From contig JBDTVS010000219.1 in NCBI GenBank assembly GCA_040007095.1, positions 1-37,068 of the forward strand: 37,068 nt of DNA, in the 5' to 3' direction. The notes below the pieces were generated by a model. That model saw only the letters and a list, made by a program, of their open reading frames with translations, was not told where the DNA came from and did not search any database. This document shows positions 1 to 8,195 of the stretch, one piece after another. Numbering within the stretch: the stretch's first letter is position 1; every line of letters begins with the position of its first letter. This DNA comes from JBDTVS01 sp040007095 (GTDB lineage: Bacteria; Acidobacteriota; Vicinamibacteria; Vicinamibacterales; CAVVIG01). The position numbers were made by a program, and so were the translations under genes.

Positions 1-195
1 CATTTCGAGCTTTTTGCTTACCGCCGTGTCGCAAACGCGCTTGTACTGGGTCTAGAGTCAAGGTGTACAGATTGAGTGTGTGAGTCCTTTCCGCCCTTGC
101 TCAACGCCACGACCGTCGTCGGGGAGTCAGCAAACAGAGGCGACGCGCTCGTTCGCCCTGCCGCAAAGACATTGCCCGAAGTGTCAGCGGACGTT

Positions 196-567
196 TCAGT
201 GCGGGGTGCGTGAGCCGTGTGCCTCGAGGACCAGAGGAGCAATGTCGTGAACGTCAAATGGCTTTGGCACCACCCGGAAGGCGCCAAGCCCGAGGGCTTG
301 TTCGATCATCTCCGGCGTGCCGAACGCCGTCATCATAATCACGACGGCCTGCGGTGCCAGCTGCTTGATCTCGGTCAAGAGCGTCAGGTCGTGTGAATCC
401 GGCAGATGGTAATCAAGCAGCACGACGTCAAATGGTTCGTCGCTGCCCAGGGTCTTGAGGGCGGTTTCTCCGTCGCCTGCCACTGCAACGTGATACCCCT
501 CTTCGGCCAGTGTCTCGGCGAGCGACCAGCGAATCAGGAATTCGTCGTCGACGACCAGCACATGCAT
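196..567 (-). CDS. receiver-only response regulator (CheY/NtrC-receiver-like)
   Basis: A 123-residue single-domain receiver that should accept a phosphoryl group from a histidine kinase and signal by protein contact, as no output domain follows. Visible receiver residues are the acidic pair D7-D8, the phospho-acceptor D52 in a VVLLDYHLP context, the switch threonine T80 (MMTAFG) and K102 (VPKPF). The N-terminal FLIRWSL stretch is typical of receivers from sigma54-activator (NtrC/ZraR) regulators. The ATG at 567 is chosen because AAGGAG lies seven bases upstream; the frame stays open to 660, with another ATG at 612 but no comparable ribosome site. It is transcribed divergently from the acetyltransferase fusion gene at 833. 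No kinase gene is in the window, so its partner is unknown. Confidence 0.93.
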   Translation of the reverse strand: MHVLVVDDEFLIRWSLAETLAEEGYHVAVAGDGETALKTLGSDEPFDVVLLDYHLPDSHDLTLLTEIKQLAPQAVVIMMTAFGTPEMIEQALGLGAFRVVPKPFDVHDIAPLVLEAHGSRTPH

Positions 568-798
568 CGACAGACTCCTTGGACGCGGCTCCCCCTCGTT
601 GGTCGCCGACATGGAGTCCACTCTTTTCAAGAATTGCGCCAGGCCTACGACGGGCCCCACGAGGGAAGATCGCGCATGCGATGGGAACTATTCCGCAGGA
701 CCTGGAAAATTCACGCCAGGTGATCGCCTGGCTCTGGCGCGGCCGCCGCCGCCGGAAAGTCCTCACGCGCAGGTCCACACGCCCGCAGCGATCGACTG

Positions 799-814
799 TG
801 GCATACCGTGTGCT
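799..814 (+). promoter_or_regulatory. candidate sigma54 (-24/-12) promoter
   Basis: TGGCATACCGTGTGCT matches the sigma54 consensus TGGCAYRNNNNTTGCW at every specified position except the first T of the -12 block. The GG and GC doublets have the required ten-base separation. It lies 18 bp before the proposed ATG of the acetyltransferase fusion, which would leave a very short 5' leader. No enhancer site was identified. Chance occurrence in GC-rich DNA is possible. Confidence 0.4.
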
Positions 815-832
815 CTTGAACCGTATACCCCG

Positions 833-3574
833 ATGCGCACCGAGTCGCCAGCGTCACCCGCGGCGGATGACCTTCAGACCCCGCGTCTGGTCCTCAGGGA
901 TGGATCAGTCACGATGGTCCGCCCCGCCACCGCGTCAGACCACCTGGCGATGCGCCAGTTCTTTCACGAGCTGTCGCCCGAATCGAGGTGGCAACGCTTC
1001 TTCATCGCGGGTGAGGCGCCCGAAGACATGGTCCACCGGTTTTGCACCGGGGCCAACCCGGCCCAGAGCCTGACGCTCCTCGCCTGCCGTCGCGCCGGGG
1101 ACAACGAGCGCATCGTCGCGGTCGCCTCGTACTTTCGTATCACCGACATGGCCGCCGAGGTCGCATTCGCGGTCGACGAGCGGCTGCGGGGCAAGGGGAT
1201 CGCCACGCTCCTGCTGGAGCGATTGGCCGCGCTCGCCTCAGCGAGCGGTTTCGCACAGTTTCAGGCGACAACCATGCCCGACAACCGGGCGATGATCGAG
1301 GTCTTCCGCGATTCGGGCTTCGAGGTCCGATCCCGATTGGATGACGCGCTCGTTGAGGTTCAGCTGACGCTGCTGCCTTCCGATCGAAGCGTGGCAGCCG
1401 CGGAAGAGCGGCGCCGGCTCGCCACCACGGCGTCGCTGCGGCCACTCTTCGCGCCGCAGGCGGTGGCGGTCCTGGGCGCGTCGCGGGATCCGGCAAGCAT
1501 CGGCGGCCGCATCATGACGGCGCTGACAACCGCCGGCTTTACCGGCGTGATCTATCCCGTGAATCTGCACGGGACGCCGGTGGATGGGCTGCCTTCGCGT
1601 CGGTCGGCACGCGATCTCCCCGCTGGTGTGGACCTCGCCATTGTCGCGGTTCCGGCCGGCGCGGTGCTCGACGTGGTTGATGATTGCGCGGCTGCGGATG
1701 TGAAAGCGCTGGTCGTGGTGACGGCCGGGTTTGCGGAAGTGGGCGCCGACGGACGGGCCTTGCAGCAGCAGCTGGTCGACAAAGTCCGCGGCTATGGGAT
1801 GCGCATGGTCGGGCCCAACTGCCTGGGGCTGCTCAATACGGATCCGGCCGTCATGCTCAACGCCTCGTTCTGCCCTCTGTTTCCGCAGGCCGGACACATC
1901 GCCTTGTCGTCCCAGAGTGGCGCGCTGGGCATCGCGATCCTCGGCCTGGCCGCCGCTCGCGACGTCGGGCTGTCGCAGTTTGTGAGCGTCGGCAACAAGG
2001 CCGATGTCTCCGGTAACGATCTGCTCGAGTATTGGGAAGGCGACGCCCGGACCCGCGTCCTCCTGCTGTATCTCGAATCGTTCGGGAACCCGCGACGCTT
2101 TGCGCGCCTGGCGCGCCGCATCAGCCGGTCGAAACCGATCGTGGTGGTGAAGGCCGGACGGACTCGTGCCGGATCGCGCGCGGCAGGCAGCCACACCGCC
2201 GCGCTCGCGGCAAACGAGACGGCCGTAGAGGCATTGTTTCACCAGTCCGGCGTGATCCGCGCCGGCACCATCGACGAGATGTTCGATATCGCGATCTGCC
2301 TCGACGCGCAGCCGCTGCCGAAGGGCCGCCGCGTCGCGATCGTGACGAATGCCGGCGGCCCGGGCATTCTGGCCGCCGACGCCTGCGTCACCGCCGGTCT
2401 CACGGTCGCCGAGTTTACCCCCGCCACGTGCGCCAGGTTCTCGGCGTTTCTGCCGCCCACCGCAAGTGTCGCGAATCCCGTGGACATGGTGGCGTCCGCG
2501 GGACCGCACGAGTACCAGCAGGCGATCGAAGTGGCGGCGACCGCCGACGATGCCGACGCGCTCATCGTGATCTTTACGCCGGTCGATCCGGCGCGGGCCG
2601 AAGAGATCCTGGCCGCGATTCGTGACGGCATCCGGGCGGCGCGCAGCCGCGGCGGCGACCCCAAGCCGATACTCGCCTGCGTCATGACGGACGGGCGGCC
2701 GCCCACGCCGCTGCGGATCGGTGACGAGACCGTCCCCACCTACGCCTTCCCGGAGAACGCCGCCCGCGCGCTGGCGAAGATCGTCACCTACGCGACCTGG
2801 CGGTCACAGCCGTCGGGACTGTTGCCGGCGTTCGATGATGTGCGCGTGGATGAGGCGCGAGTCATCTGCCGCCGCGCGCTCGACCATCAGGGTGATGGCT
2901 GGCTTTCGACGGCGGACACCCGCGCGGTCTTGGCGGCCTTCAATTTCCCGCTGGCCCCTGGGGCGATCGCCCGCACCGCCGACGAGGCCGCCGCACACGC
3001 CGCGCTTCTGGGTTTCCCCGTCGCGGCCAAGTTGGCGGCGCGTCGCGTCATCCACAAGAGTGACATCGGCGCCGTCCGATTGAATCTGAAGACGGCCGAA
3101 GAGGTGCGGGTAGCCTTTCAGGCCATCCAGGCGTGTGCGCCAGCGCCAGCGACCAGCGAGGACGAACGCGGCGACGGCGTGCTGATCCAGCCGATGGCGA
3201 CCGACGCCGTCGAAACGATCGTCGGCGTCGCCACGGACCCGCTCTTCGGCCCCCTTGTCGGGTTTGGCCCGGGCGGCACGCAGGTGGAACTGCTGGCGGA
3301 CATGCGATTCCGCATTGCCCCCCTGACCGACCGGGACGCCGACGAGTTGGTCCACGAGGGTCGCGTGGCGCGGGCGCTGCGCGGGTATCGCGGTCACGCC
3401 GCCGGCGACATCGACGCGGTGAAGGACGTCCTGTTGCGAGCCTCTCGCCTGGCCGAAGCGCTGCCGGAAATTACCGAGCTCGATCTCAATCCGGTGATGG
3501 TGTTGGCAGCGGGGAAAGGGTGCTCAATCGTCGACGCCCGTGTCCGCGTCACGGCACCGCAGCGTTTCGCGTAA
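833..3574 (+). CDS. GNAT-NDP-forming acyl-CoA synthetase fusion (Pat-type protein lysine acetyltransferase)
   Basis: A 913-residue protein with an N-terminal GNAT acetyltransferase domain (about residues 20-180). Its acetyl-CoA loop reads RLRGKGIATLLL. A CoA-binding Rossmann domain and succinyl-CoA-ligase-like domains follow (about 205-660, with SQSGALG and GSHTAALA), then an ATP-grasp domain to the end (RRVIHKSDIGAVRLNL; ELDLNPVMV). This GNAT-first order is that of Streptomyces-type Pat enzymes, which acetylate lysines of metabolic enzymes such as acyl-CoA synthetases. The His corresponding to the phospho-histidine of ADP-forming acetyl-CoA synthetases is present (about H454), so the synthetase part may be active. 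The ATG at 833 is the last start before the GNAT domain; the frame is open upstream to 599 but that stretch looks non-coding. No clear ribosome site is seen. A universal stress protein gene follows after 10 bp, suggesting co-transcription. Confidence 0.92.
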   Translation: MRTESPASPAADDLQTPRLVLRDGSVTMVRPATASDHLAMRQFFHELSPESRWQRFFIAGEAPEDMVHRFCTGANPAQSLTLLACRRAGDNERIVAVASYFRITDMAAEVAFAVDERLRGKGIATLLLERLAALASASGFAQFQATTMPDNRAMIEVFRDSGFEVRSRLDDALVEVQLTLLPSDRSVAAAEERRRLATTASLRPLFAPQAVAVLGASRDPASIGGRIMTALTTAGFTGVIYPVNLHGTPVDGLPSRRSARDLPAGVDLAIVAVPAGAVLDVVDDCAAADVKALVVVTAGFAEVGADGRALQQQLVDKVRGYGMRMVGPNCLGLLNTDPAVMLNASFCPLFPQAGHIALSSQSGALGIAILGLAAARDVGLSQFVSVGNKADVSGNDLLEYWEGDARTRVLLLYLESFGNPRRFARLARRISRSKPIVVVKAGRTRAGSRAAGSHTAALAANETAVEALFHQSGVIRAGTIDEMFDIAICLDAQPLPKGRRVAIVTNAGGPGILAADACVTAGLTVAEFTPATCARFSAFLPPTASVANPVDMVASAGPHEYQQAIEVAATADDADALIVIFTPVDPARAEEILAAIRDGIRAARSRGGDPKPILACVMTDGRPPTPLRIGDETVPTYAFPENAARALAKIVTYATWRSQPSGLLPAFDDVRVDEARVICRRALDHQGDGWLSTADTRAVLAAFNFPLAPGAIARTADEAAAHAALLGFPVAAKLAARRVIHKSDIGAVRLNLKTAEEVRVAFQAIQACAPAPATSEDERGDGVLIQPMATDAVETIVGVATDPLFGPLVGFGPGGTQVELLADMRFRIAPLTDRDADELVHEGRVARALRGYRGHAAGDIDAVKDVLLRASRLAEALPEITELDLNPVMVLAAGKGCSIVDARVRVTAPQRFA

Positions 3575-3584
3575 AGTGGAGGCC

Positions 3585-4640
3585 ATGGCACCGCACACGA
3601 TAAAGCGGATCGCTCAGGCAGTTGCGCGCGCCGCGCAGCGTCGCGACGAGATCGAGATGCAGGGTATCGACCGACTGCTGTCGCCACTGGCCAGGAAGCG
3701 GGTCCGGCCGGCGATGACCGCGGCGGCCATCACCCGGATCTCGCGCACTGGATTTCGCGCGATTCTCTGTCCGGTCGATTTTTCGGAACAATCTCGGGTC
3801 GCGCTCCGCTACGCCGCCACCCTCGCCGCCCGCTCGGGCGGGCGGTTGACGATTCTGTACGTGAATGACCCGCTGCTCATCGCCGCAGCAGGCATCGCGT
3901 TGCACGATCGCTCTCTCGCAACCCGCACCCTCGTCGAACTGCGCCGGTTTGTCGCCGCGACTGTACCGGCCGCGCTCGTGGCATCGGGTCAGACCGACGC
4001 TCGCGTGGCAAGCGGGCAGCCTGCCGATCAGATTCCGAAGGCCGCCCTGCGCGACCAGTCCGACCTGATCGTGATGGGGACGAACGGTCTGACGGGTGCC
4101 ACCAAGCTCTTCATGGGCTCCACGACGAGCGGTGTGCTGAGGCGAACCAGCGTACCCGTGTTGGCTATTCCAAGGGCAGCCCGCGGGAAACTCCGCCCTG
4201 GAACGGCAGCCGCATGGCCAGGGACACGAATCATCGCGGCCATCGAGCTCAGTCGCCACGCCGAGCGTGACACGCGGGCAGCCGCCGCCGTGGCGGCTTG
4301 GTTCGGATCCACTCTGCTGCTGGTCCATGTGGTTCCTGAGTTCAAGGCGACTGCCTGGCTGCGCAGGCGGATCGAGGTCTCGGATCGGGCGCGCATCGCT
4401 GACGCTCGGTCCCGCATGGCCACGCTCGCGCGCGGCCTGGGTCGCGCCACCGGTGTCGAAACCCGCGTCCTCTTCGGCGAGGCCGCGGGTGAACTGGCCA
4501 GCGTCGCCGCCACCGAAGGCGTCGGCCTGGTCGTCATGACGCTGCGGACGCCGCGCGGCCTGGTCGGATCGCCGCGCGGCTCCATTTCCTACGCGGTCCT
4601 GGCACAGGTGGCCGCGCCCGTGCTCGCCCTTCCTGGCTAA
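3585..4640 (+). CDS. tandem universal stress protein (two UspA domains)
   Basis: A 351-residue cytoplasmic protein with two Usp folds preceded by a ~45-residue basic leader. Domain 1 (about residues 45-190) starts FRAILCPVDFSEQS and carries the ATP-binding pattern G-x2-G-x9-G-S (MGTNGL...MGSTTSGVLRR). Domain 2 (about 205-351) starts RIIAAIELSRHAERDT, but its equivalent loop (MTLRTPRGLVGSPRGS) does not fit the pattern. Only the first half is therefore expected to bind nucleotide. Start: ATG at 3585 with GGAGG just two bases upstream (short spacing); it is 10 bp after the acetyltransferase stop. Usp proteins are often linked to Pat-type acetyltransferases, which are known to acetylate Usp in mycobacteria; a functional link here is inference. 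Confidence 0.92.
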   Translation: MAPHTIKRIAQAVARAAQRRDEIEMQGIDRLLSPLARKRVRPAMTAAAITRISRTGFRAILCPVDFSEQSRVALRYAATLAARSGGRLTILYVNDPLLIAAAGIALHDRSLATRTLVELRRFVAATVPAALVASGQTDARVASGQPADQIPKAALRDQSDLIVMGTNGLTGATKLFMGSTTSGVLRRTSVPVLAIPRAARGKLRPGTAAAWPGTRIIAAIELSRHAERDTRAAAAVAAWFGSTLLLVHVVPEFKATAWLRRRIEVSDRARIADARSRMATLARGLGRATGVETRVLFGEAAGELASVAATEGVGLVVMTLRTPRGLVGSPRGSISYAVLAQVAAPVLALPG

Positions 4641-4801
4641 GTACTCCGTTTCGCAATTACGGTGACGTATTCGGGCGGCGAGGCGCCCGGATCGCCAGGC
4701 GCGAGGAGGAAGAATGCCGGGAGCATTTGACCGACGAGCAACGCAGCGAGGCGGGATGCATCGGCGGCCGATACGTTAGCGCAATTGCGAAACGGAGTAC
4801 T
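4640..4801. repeat. MITE-like inverted-repeat element
   Basis: The 19-base arm AGTACTCCGTTTCGCAATT at 4640-4658 is repeated as a perfect inverted copy at 4783-4801. Similarity continues inward imperfectly for about 25 more bases (ACGTAT followed by CGG..CG.CGA in both arms). The element is 162 bp with a ~124-bp centre and no convincing gene. It begins at the stop codon of the universal stress protein gene and ends 10 bp before a truncated HemG-like stub. Each arm starts with the palindrome AGTACT. A transposase-mobilised miniature element is the likeliest reading; a large transcription-ending hairpin between convergent genes is the alternative. Confidence 0.6.
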
Positions 4802-4811
4802 AAGTGTGGCC

Positions 4812-4913
4812 ATGAGAACCCTGATCATGTATGCCACGCGTGAAGGCCAGACGCGTTCGTCGTTATTCGCGACCTCGAACAGCTCACGTCGACATCCTCA
4901 CGCGAAGCGTTGA
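4812..4913 (+). pseudogene. 5' stub of a HemG-like flavodoxin gene
   Basis: The frame opens with MRTLIMYATREGQTR, which closely resembles the N-terminus and FMN phosphate loop of HemG-type menaquinone-dependent protoporphyrinogen oxidase (flavodoxin fold, about 170-180 residues). Homology stops after about 15 codons. The frame then runs through unrelated residues to a TGA at 4911-4913, overlapping the 3' end of the convergent P-type ATPase gene. It is therefore a 33-codon remnant. It sits immediately downstream of the inverted-repeat element, which may be tied to the deletion. The match is short, so the family assignment is moderate. Confidence 0.5.
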
Positions 4914-7480
4914 TAGAAATACTTTTTCGTCACCTCCGTCGCCACGACATACAAGGCGGTGATGGCCACGACTGTGAGCACCAGCGCCGCTGGCAATGAC
5001 ACAAACCCGAACACGCCGATGAAAGGCACATAGGGGATGCCGAGCGTGACCCCCATCAGCGCCATGGTAGACCATAGAAGCAGTCGGCCGGGCCGACTGC
5101 GATAGAACGGACGGCGTGTCCGAACCACCAGCGCAATCATGAGCTCCGTGAGCAGCGATTCGACGAACCAGCCGGTTCTGAACAACGCGGGCCCCGACCT
5201 GAACACCAGCAGGAGCGCGCCGAAGGTCATAAAATCGAAGAACGAGCTGACCGCCCCAAAGGTCATCATGAAGCGCCAGATGAATCCCATGTCCCAGCGC
5301 CGCGGCCGCGCGATCAGTTCAGGATCCACGGTATCGTCGGCCAGGCCAATCGCCGGCACGTCCGACAACAGGTTGTTCAACAGGATCTGACCGGCCAACA
5401 GCGGCAGAAACGGCAGGAAGAGCGAGGCGGCCGCCATGCTGAGCATGTTGCCCAGGTTCGCGCTCATCGTCGTGAGGATGTACTTCAGCGTATTGGCGAA
5501 GGTATTGCGCCCTTCCTGAATGCCCCCGCGGATGACGTCCAGGTTCCGCTCCAGCAGGACGAAATCCGCGGCCGCCCGCGCCACGTCCACCGCCTGCTCG
5601 ACCGACAGGCTGGTATCCGCCGCATGCATCGCCGGCGCATCGTTCACGCCGTCGCCGAGAAACCCGACCACGTGGCCCATCTTCTTGACCGCCAGAATGA
5701 TCCGCTCTTTCTGATTCGGATCGACCTCGACGAACAGGTCGGTGGTTTCGGCCTCCCGCCACAGGGCTTCGTCGGACAGCTGCTGCAGATCGCTACCCGT
5801 GAGCACCCGGTCCGCACGCAGACCGACGAGGGCGGCTACGTGTTGTGTGACAGGCTTGCAGTCGCCGGTGATGACCTTGACGGAAACGCCGAGGGCGGCC
5901 AGACTCCGGATCGCGTCGGCGGCGTCCGCCTTTGGACGGTCGAAGAAGGTGAGGAAGCCCACGAACGTGAGGTCCTGCTCGACGTCCCGGCTGTAGCTGG
6001 GCTGGCGCTCCACGGTTCGTGACGCGACCGCGAGCACCCGAATGCCTTGTTCGCTCCACGCCTGATAGCGGGCTTCGAGACGCGCCTTCCCCGCCGGATC
6101 GAGCGCCGCGCCGTCGGCCGACCATCTGCAGATCTCGAGCACGTGGTGAAACGCACCCTTGGTGATCAGGGACGTCGTTCCTTCGGCCTCGACGACGACG
6201 CTGACCCGCTTGCGGATGAAATCGAACGGAATTTCGCCCAGCTTGTGGACGCTCGACAGATCCGGTGCGCTCGCGGCGAGAATCGCGTCGTCGAGTGGAC
6301 TCGCCAGGCCGGTTTCGAGCGCCGCGTTCCAGCCGCCCTGCTTCTGCACCGCCGCCGAGGGCAACCCCGCGGCATCGTAGGCGCCTTCGAGGACCACGAC
6401 GCCTTCGGTCAGTGTCCCGGTCTTGTCCGTACAGAGGACATCCATGCTGCCGAGGTTTTCGATGGCCGTGAGGTGCCGGACCAGAACGCCGTGGCGCGCC
6501 ATCATCTGTGCGCCCCGCGCGAGATTGACGCTCAGAATCGCCGGCAGCAGTTCGGGACTCAGGCCGACGGCCAGCGCGATCGAGAACAGCAATGTCTCGA
6601 CGGGCGGGCGTCCGTTCACCACATGGAGGATGAACACGAGAAACACCATCACCAGCATGGCGCTCGTGAGCAGCCGGCCGAACTGGCGAAGCCCGCGGTC
6701 GAATTCCGTTTCCGGCGGACGCAAGGTCAGCTGGTGCGCGATCGCGCCAAATTGCGTGCGCGCACCGGTGGCCACGATCAGGCACCGGGCCGTGCCGCTG
6801 CGCACGTTGGTACCGAGGAAGACGCAGTTCAGCCGGTCGCGCATCCCCGCGGCGGCCGGGACGACGCCTGTCCGCTTCTCGACCGGAAAGGTCTCGCCGG
6901 TCAATACCGCTTCACTGACGTAGAAGTCGGCGGTCTCGAGCACCACACCGTCTGCCGGCACCAGGCTGCCGGCCGCGAGCAGTACGACATCGCCCGGCAC
7001 GACCTCTTCCGTCGGCACCGTGATCACCTGACCATCCCGAAGGACGCGGGTCTGGGTGCGTACTCGTGCCTGCAGGGCCGCTGCCGCCGTCTCGGCGTGG
7101 TACTCGCGCGCGTAGCCAATCCGCACCGTCGCGAGCACGATGACGACGACGATGACGGCATCGGTCCATTCGCCGGTGAGGGCCGAGGCGATGGCCGCGA
7201 AGACGAGCACCAGCAGCAGGGGGTTGCGGACTTGATTGAGCAATACCCCCAGACGGGTCAAACGCCGATGTTCGCGTACCTGATTCGGTCCGAAGTCTCG
7301 AAGGCGGCGTACCGCCTCCGCTGTGGACAGGCCGCCGACCGCCGAGTCCATGCGCCGCACCAGCAGGCCGGCGTCGACGCTCCAGTAGTGTTCCGGCGTC
7401 TCATGCGGTGTCCGGATAGCCTCGGAGCCGCCGATGATCCGCTGCACGATGCGCCGCATCAGATCGCCCGGGCCGCCCAC
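4898..7480 (-). CDS. mgtA: MgtA/MgtB-type magnesium-translocating P-type ATPase
   Basis: An 860-residue inner-membrane P-type ATPase of the IIIB class, expected to import Mg2+. In order: a cation-ATPase N-terminal region (about 25-80); a first membrane hairpin (LLLVLVFAAIASAL; TDAVIVVVIVLATV); the actuator domain with TGE at 194-196; a second hairpin with the GLSPELLPAIL loop; the phosphorylation motif DKTGT with D352; the hinge GDGVNDAP; and C-terminal helices with LLNNLLSDVPAIGLADDTVD and RPRRWDM, the pattern usual for MgtA/MgtB. Length is slightly under the common ~900. The start is the GTG at 7480, the first possible start after an upstream stop; an ATG at 7459 is an alternative. Neither has a clear ribosome site, but a tiny frame with a strong one ends 4 bp upstream. 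No MgtC or PhoPQ gene is nearby. Confidence 0.92.
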   Translation of the reverse strand: MGGPGDLMRRIVQRIIGGSEAIRTPHETPEHYWSVDAGLLVRRMDSAVGGLSTAEAVRRLRDFGPNQVREHRRLTRLGVLLNQVRNPLLLVLVFAAIASALTGEWTDAVIVVVIVLATVRIGYAREYHAETAAAALQARVRTQTRVLRDGQVITVPTEEVVPGDVVLLAAGSLVPADGVVLETADFYVSEAVLTGETFPVEKRTGVVPAAAGMRDRLNCVFLGTNVRSGTARCLIVATGARTQFGAIAHQLTLRPPETEFDRGLRQFGRLLTSAMLVMVFLVFILHVVNGRPPVETLLFSIALAVGLSPELLPAILSVNLARGAQMMARHGVLVRHLTAIENLGSMDVLCTDKTGTLTEGVVVLEGAYDAAGLPSAAVQKQGGWNAALETGLASPLDDAILAASAPDLSSVHKLGEIPFDFIRKRVSVVVEAEGTTSLITKGAFHHVLEICRWSADGAALDPAGKARLEARYQAWSEQGIRVLAVASRTVERQPSYSRDVEQDLTFVGFLTFFDRPKADAADAIRSLAALGVSVKVITGDCKPVTQHVAALVGLRADRVLTGSDLQQLSDEALWREAETTDLFVEVDPNQKERIILAVKKMGHVVGFLGDGVNDAPAMHAADTSLSVEQAVDVARAAADFVLLERNLDVIRGGIQEGRNTFANTLKYILTTMSANLGNMLSMAAASLFLPFLPLLAGQILLNNLLSDVPAIGLADDTVDPELIARPRRWDMGFIWRFMMTFGAVSSFFDFMTFGALLLVFRSGPALFRTGWFVESLLTELMIALVVRTRRPFYRSRPGRLLLWSTMALMGVTLGIPYVPFIGVFGFVSLPAALVLTVVAITALYVVATEVTKKYFYQRFA

Positions 7481-7484
7481 GTCA

Positions 7485-7520
7485 CTATGCGTCCGCTGAG
7501 GACATCACATTCAGCGGCAC
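7485..7520 (-). promoter_or_regulatory. possible 11-codon leader peptide before mgtA
   Basis: A GTG at 7520 is preceded by GGAAGGAG with a five-base spacer, the best ribosome site near the ATPase start. The frame encodes MPLNVMSSADA and stops four bases before the GTG of mgtA. Translation of a short leader could couple to or control ATPase translation, as leader peptides do for enterobacterial mgtA. There is no proline run like that of MgtL, so any mechanism would differ. Alternatively this marks a mis-assigned start or a base error. Confidence 0.3.
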
Positions 7521-7762
7521 GGTTTCTCCTTCCGACATTATGCCTGCGACAGCCGCCTGTGCGTGGCGTGTCCGATCACACCGGGTCACCGCGTCGATCG
7601 GGCGCCGTTCGAGGCACCGCGACCGAAGGCTGGTCGAAGCGGAGGACAACGCCGCGCCCGCCGGTGTTGTGCGGCTGCCAACGCGGACAGACAATTCATG
7701 CGGAATACGCCGGGCTCTCAGAGACTCTCAGGTTGTCGGCATCCGCTCGTTCGCGTTTCCGG

Positions 7763-8149
7763 TCACTTGGCGATCCTGGCCCTCGCCAGATAGCGATGGC
7801 AGTCCACGCACTGGAGTGTCACGGCGACGTAAGCCGCCGGGGTCTTCTCCAGATCGCGCTGGGCCGCGGCCCGGCGCAAGTCCTGAACCACCCGCAAGAA
7901 TGCCGCACTATGGCGTCCGTACTCCGGGTACCTCAAGACGGTCCAGCGCGGATCGGTCGTGAGGCGCTCCAGTTCTCGACTCTCGCGCTCGAGCCCGACC
8001 CAGTCGCTCGTCACCACCGCTTCCAGGATCTTCTGAGTGTGTCCCAGTTTCTCGCGCATGACATTGCGCACCTCGGGCCCCTGGGCCGCGCTCGCCGCCA
8101 GTCCCAACATCGCCGCAAGCGCAATGACGACCGACCATCTTCTCTGCAT
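7763..8149 (-). CDS. periplasmic cytochrome c'-like (class II) protein
   Basis: A 128-residue exported protein with a signal peptide (MQRRWSVVIALAAMLGLAAS, cleavage near A21-A22). A helix-rich body follows, with a single haem-c site CVDCH at C114/C117/H118 only ten residues from the C-terminus. A C-terminal CxxCH in a small helical protein is the layout of cytochrome c' and related four-helix-bundle cytochromes, which bind gases or shuttle electrons. Start: ATG at 8149 with GGAGG five bases upstream. It begins 46 bp after the TonB-dependent receptor stop on the same strand, so the two are probably co-transcribed. Confidence 0.8.
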   Translation of the reverse strand: MQRRWSVVIALAAMLGLAASAAQGPEVRNVMREKLGHTQKILEAVVTSDWVGLERESRELERLTTDPRWTVLRYPEYGRHSAAFLRVVQDLRRAAAQRDLEKTPAAYVAVTLQCVDCHRYLARARIAK

Positions 8150-8195
8150 GTCAACCTCCACCAGTATGCCAGCCGGACACGCGCGACCCCGGCGA

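Noticed and set aside
18..287. 89-codon minus-strand frame at the left edge
   Set aside because: Overlaps the 3' end of the response regulator gene on the same strand, with no motif or ribosome site.
1238..2509. 423-codon minus-strand frame inside the acetyltransferase gene
   Set aside because: Composition is shadow-like (Arg/His/Gly) and it lies wholly antisense to a clear conserved protein.
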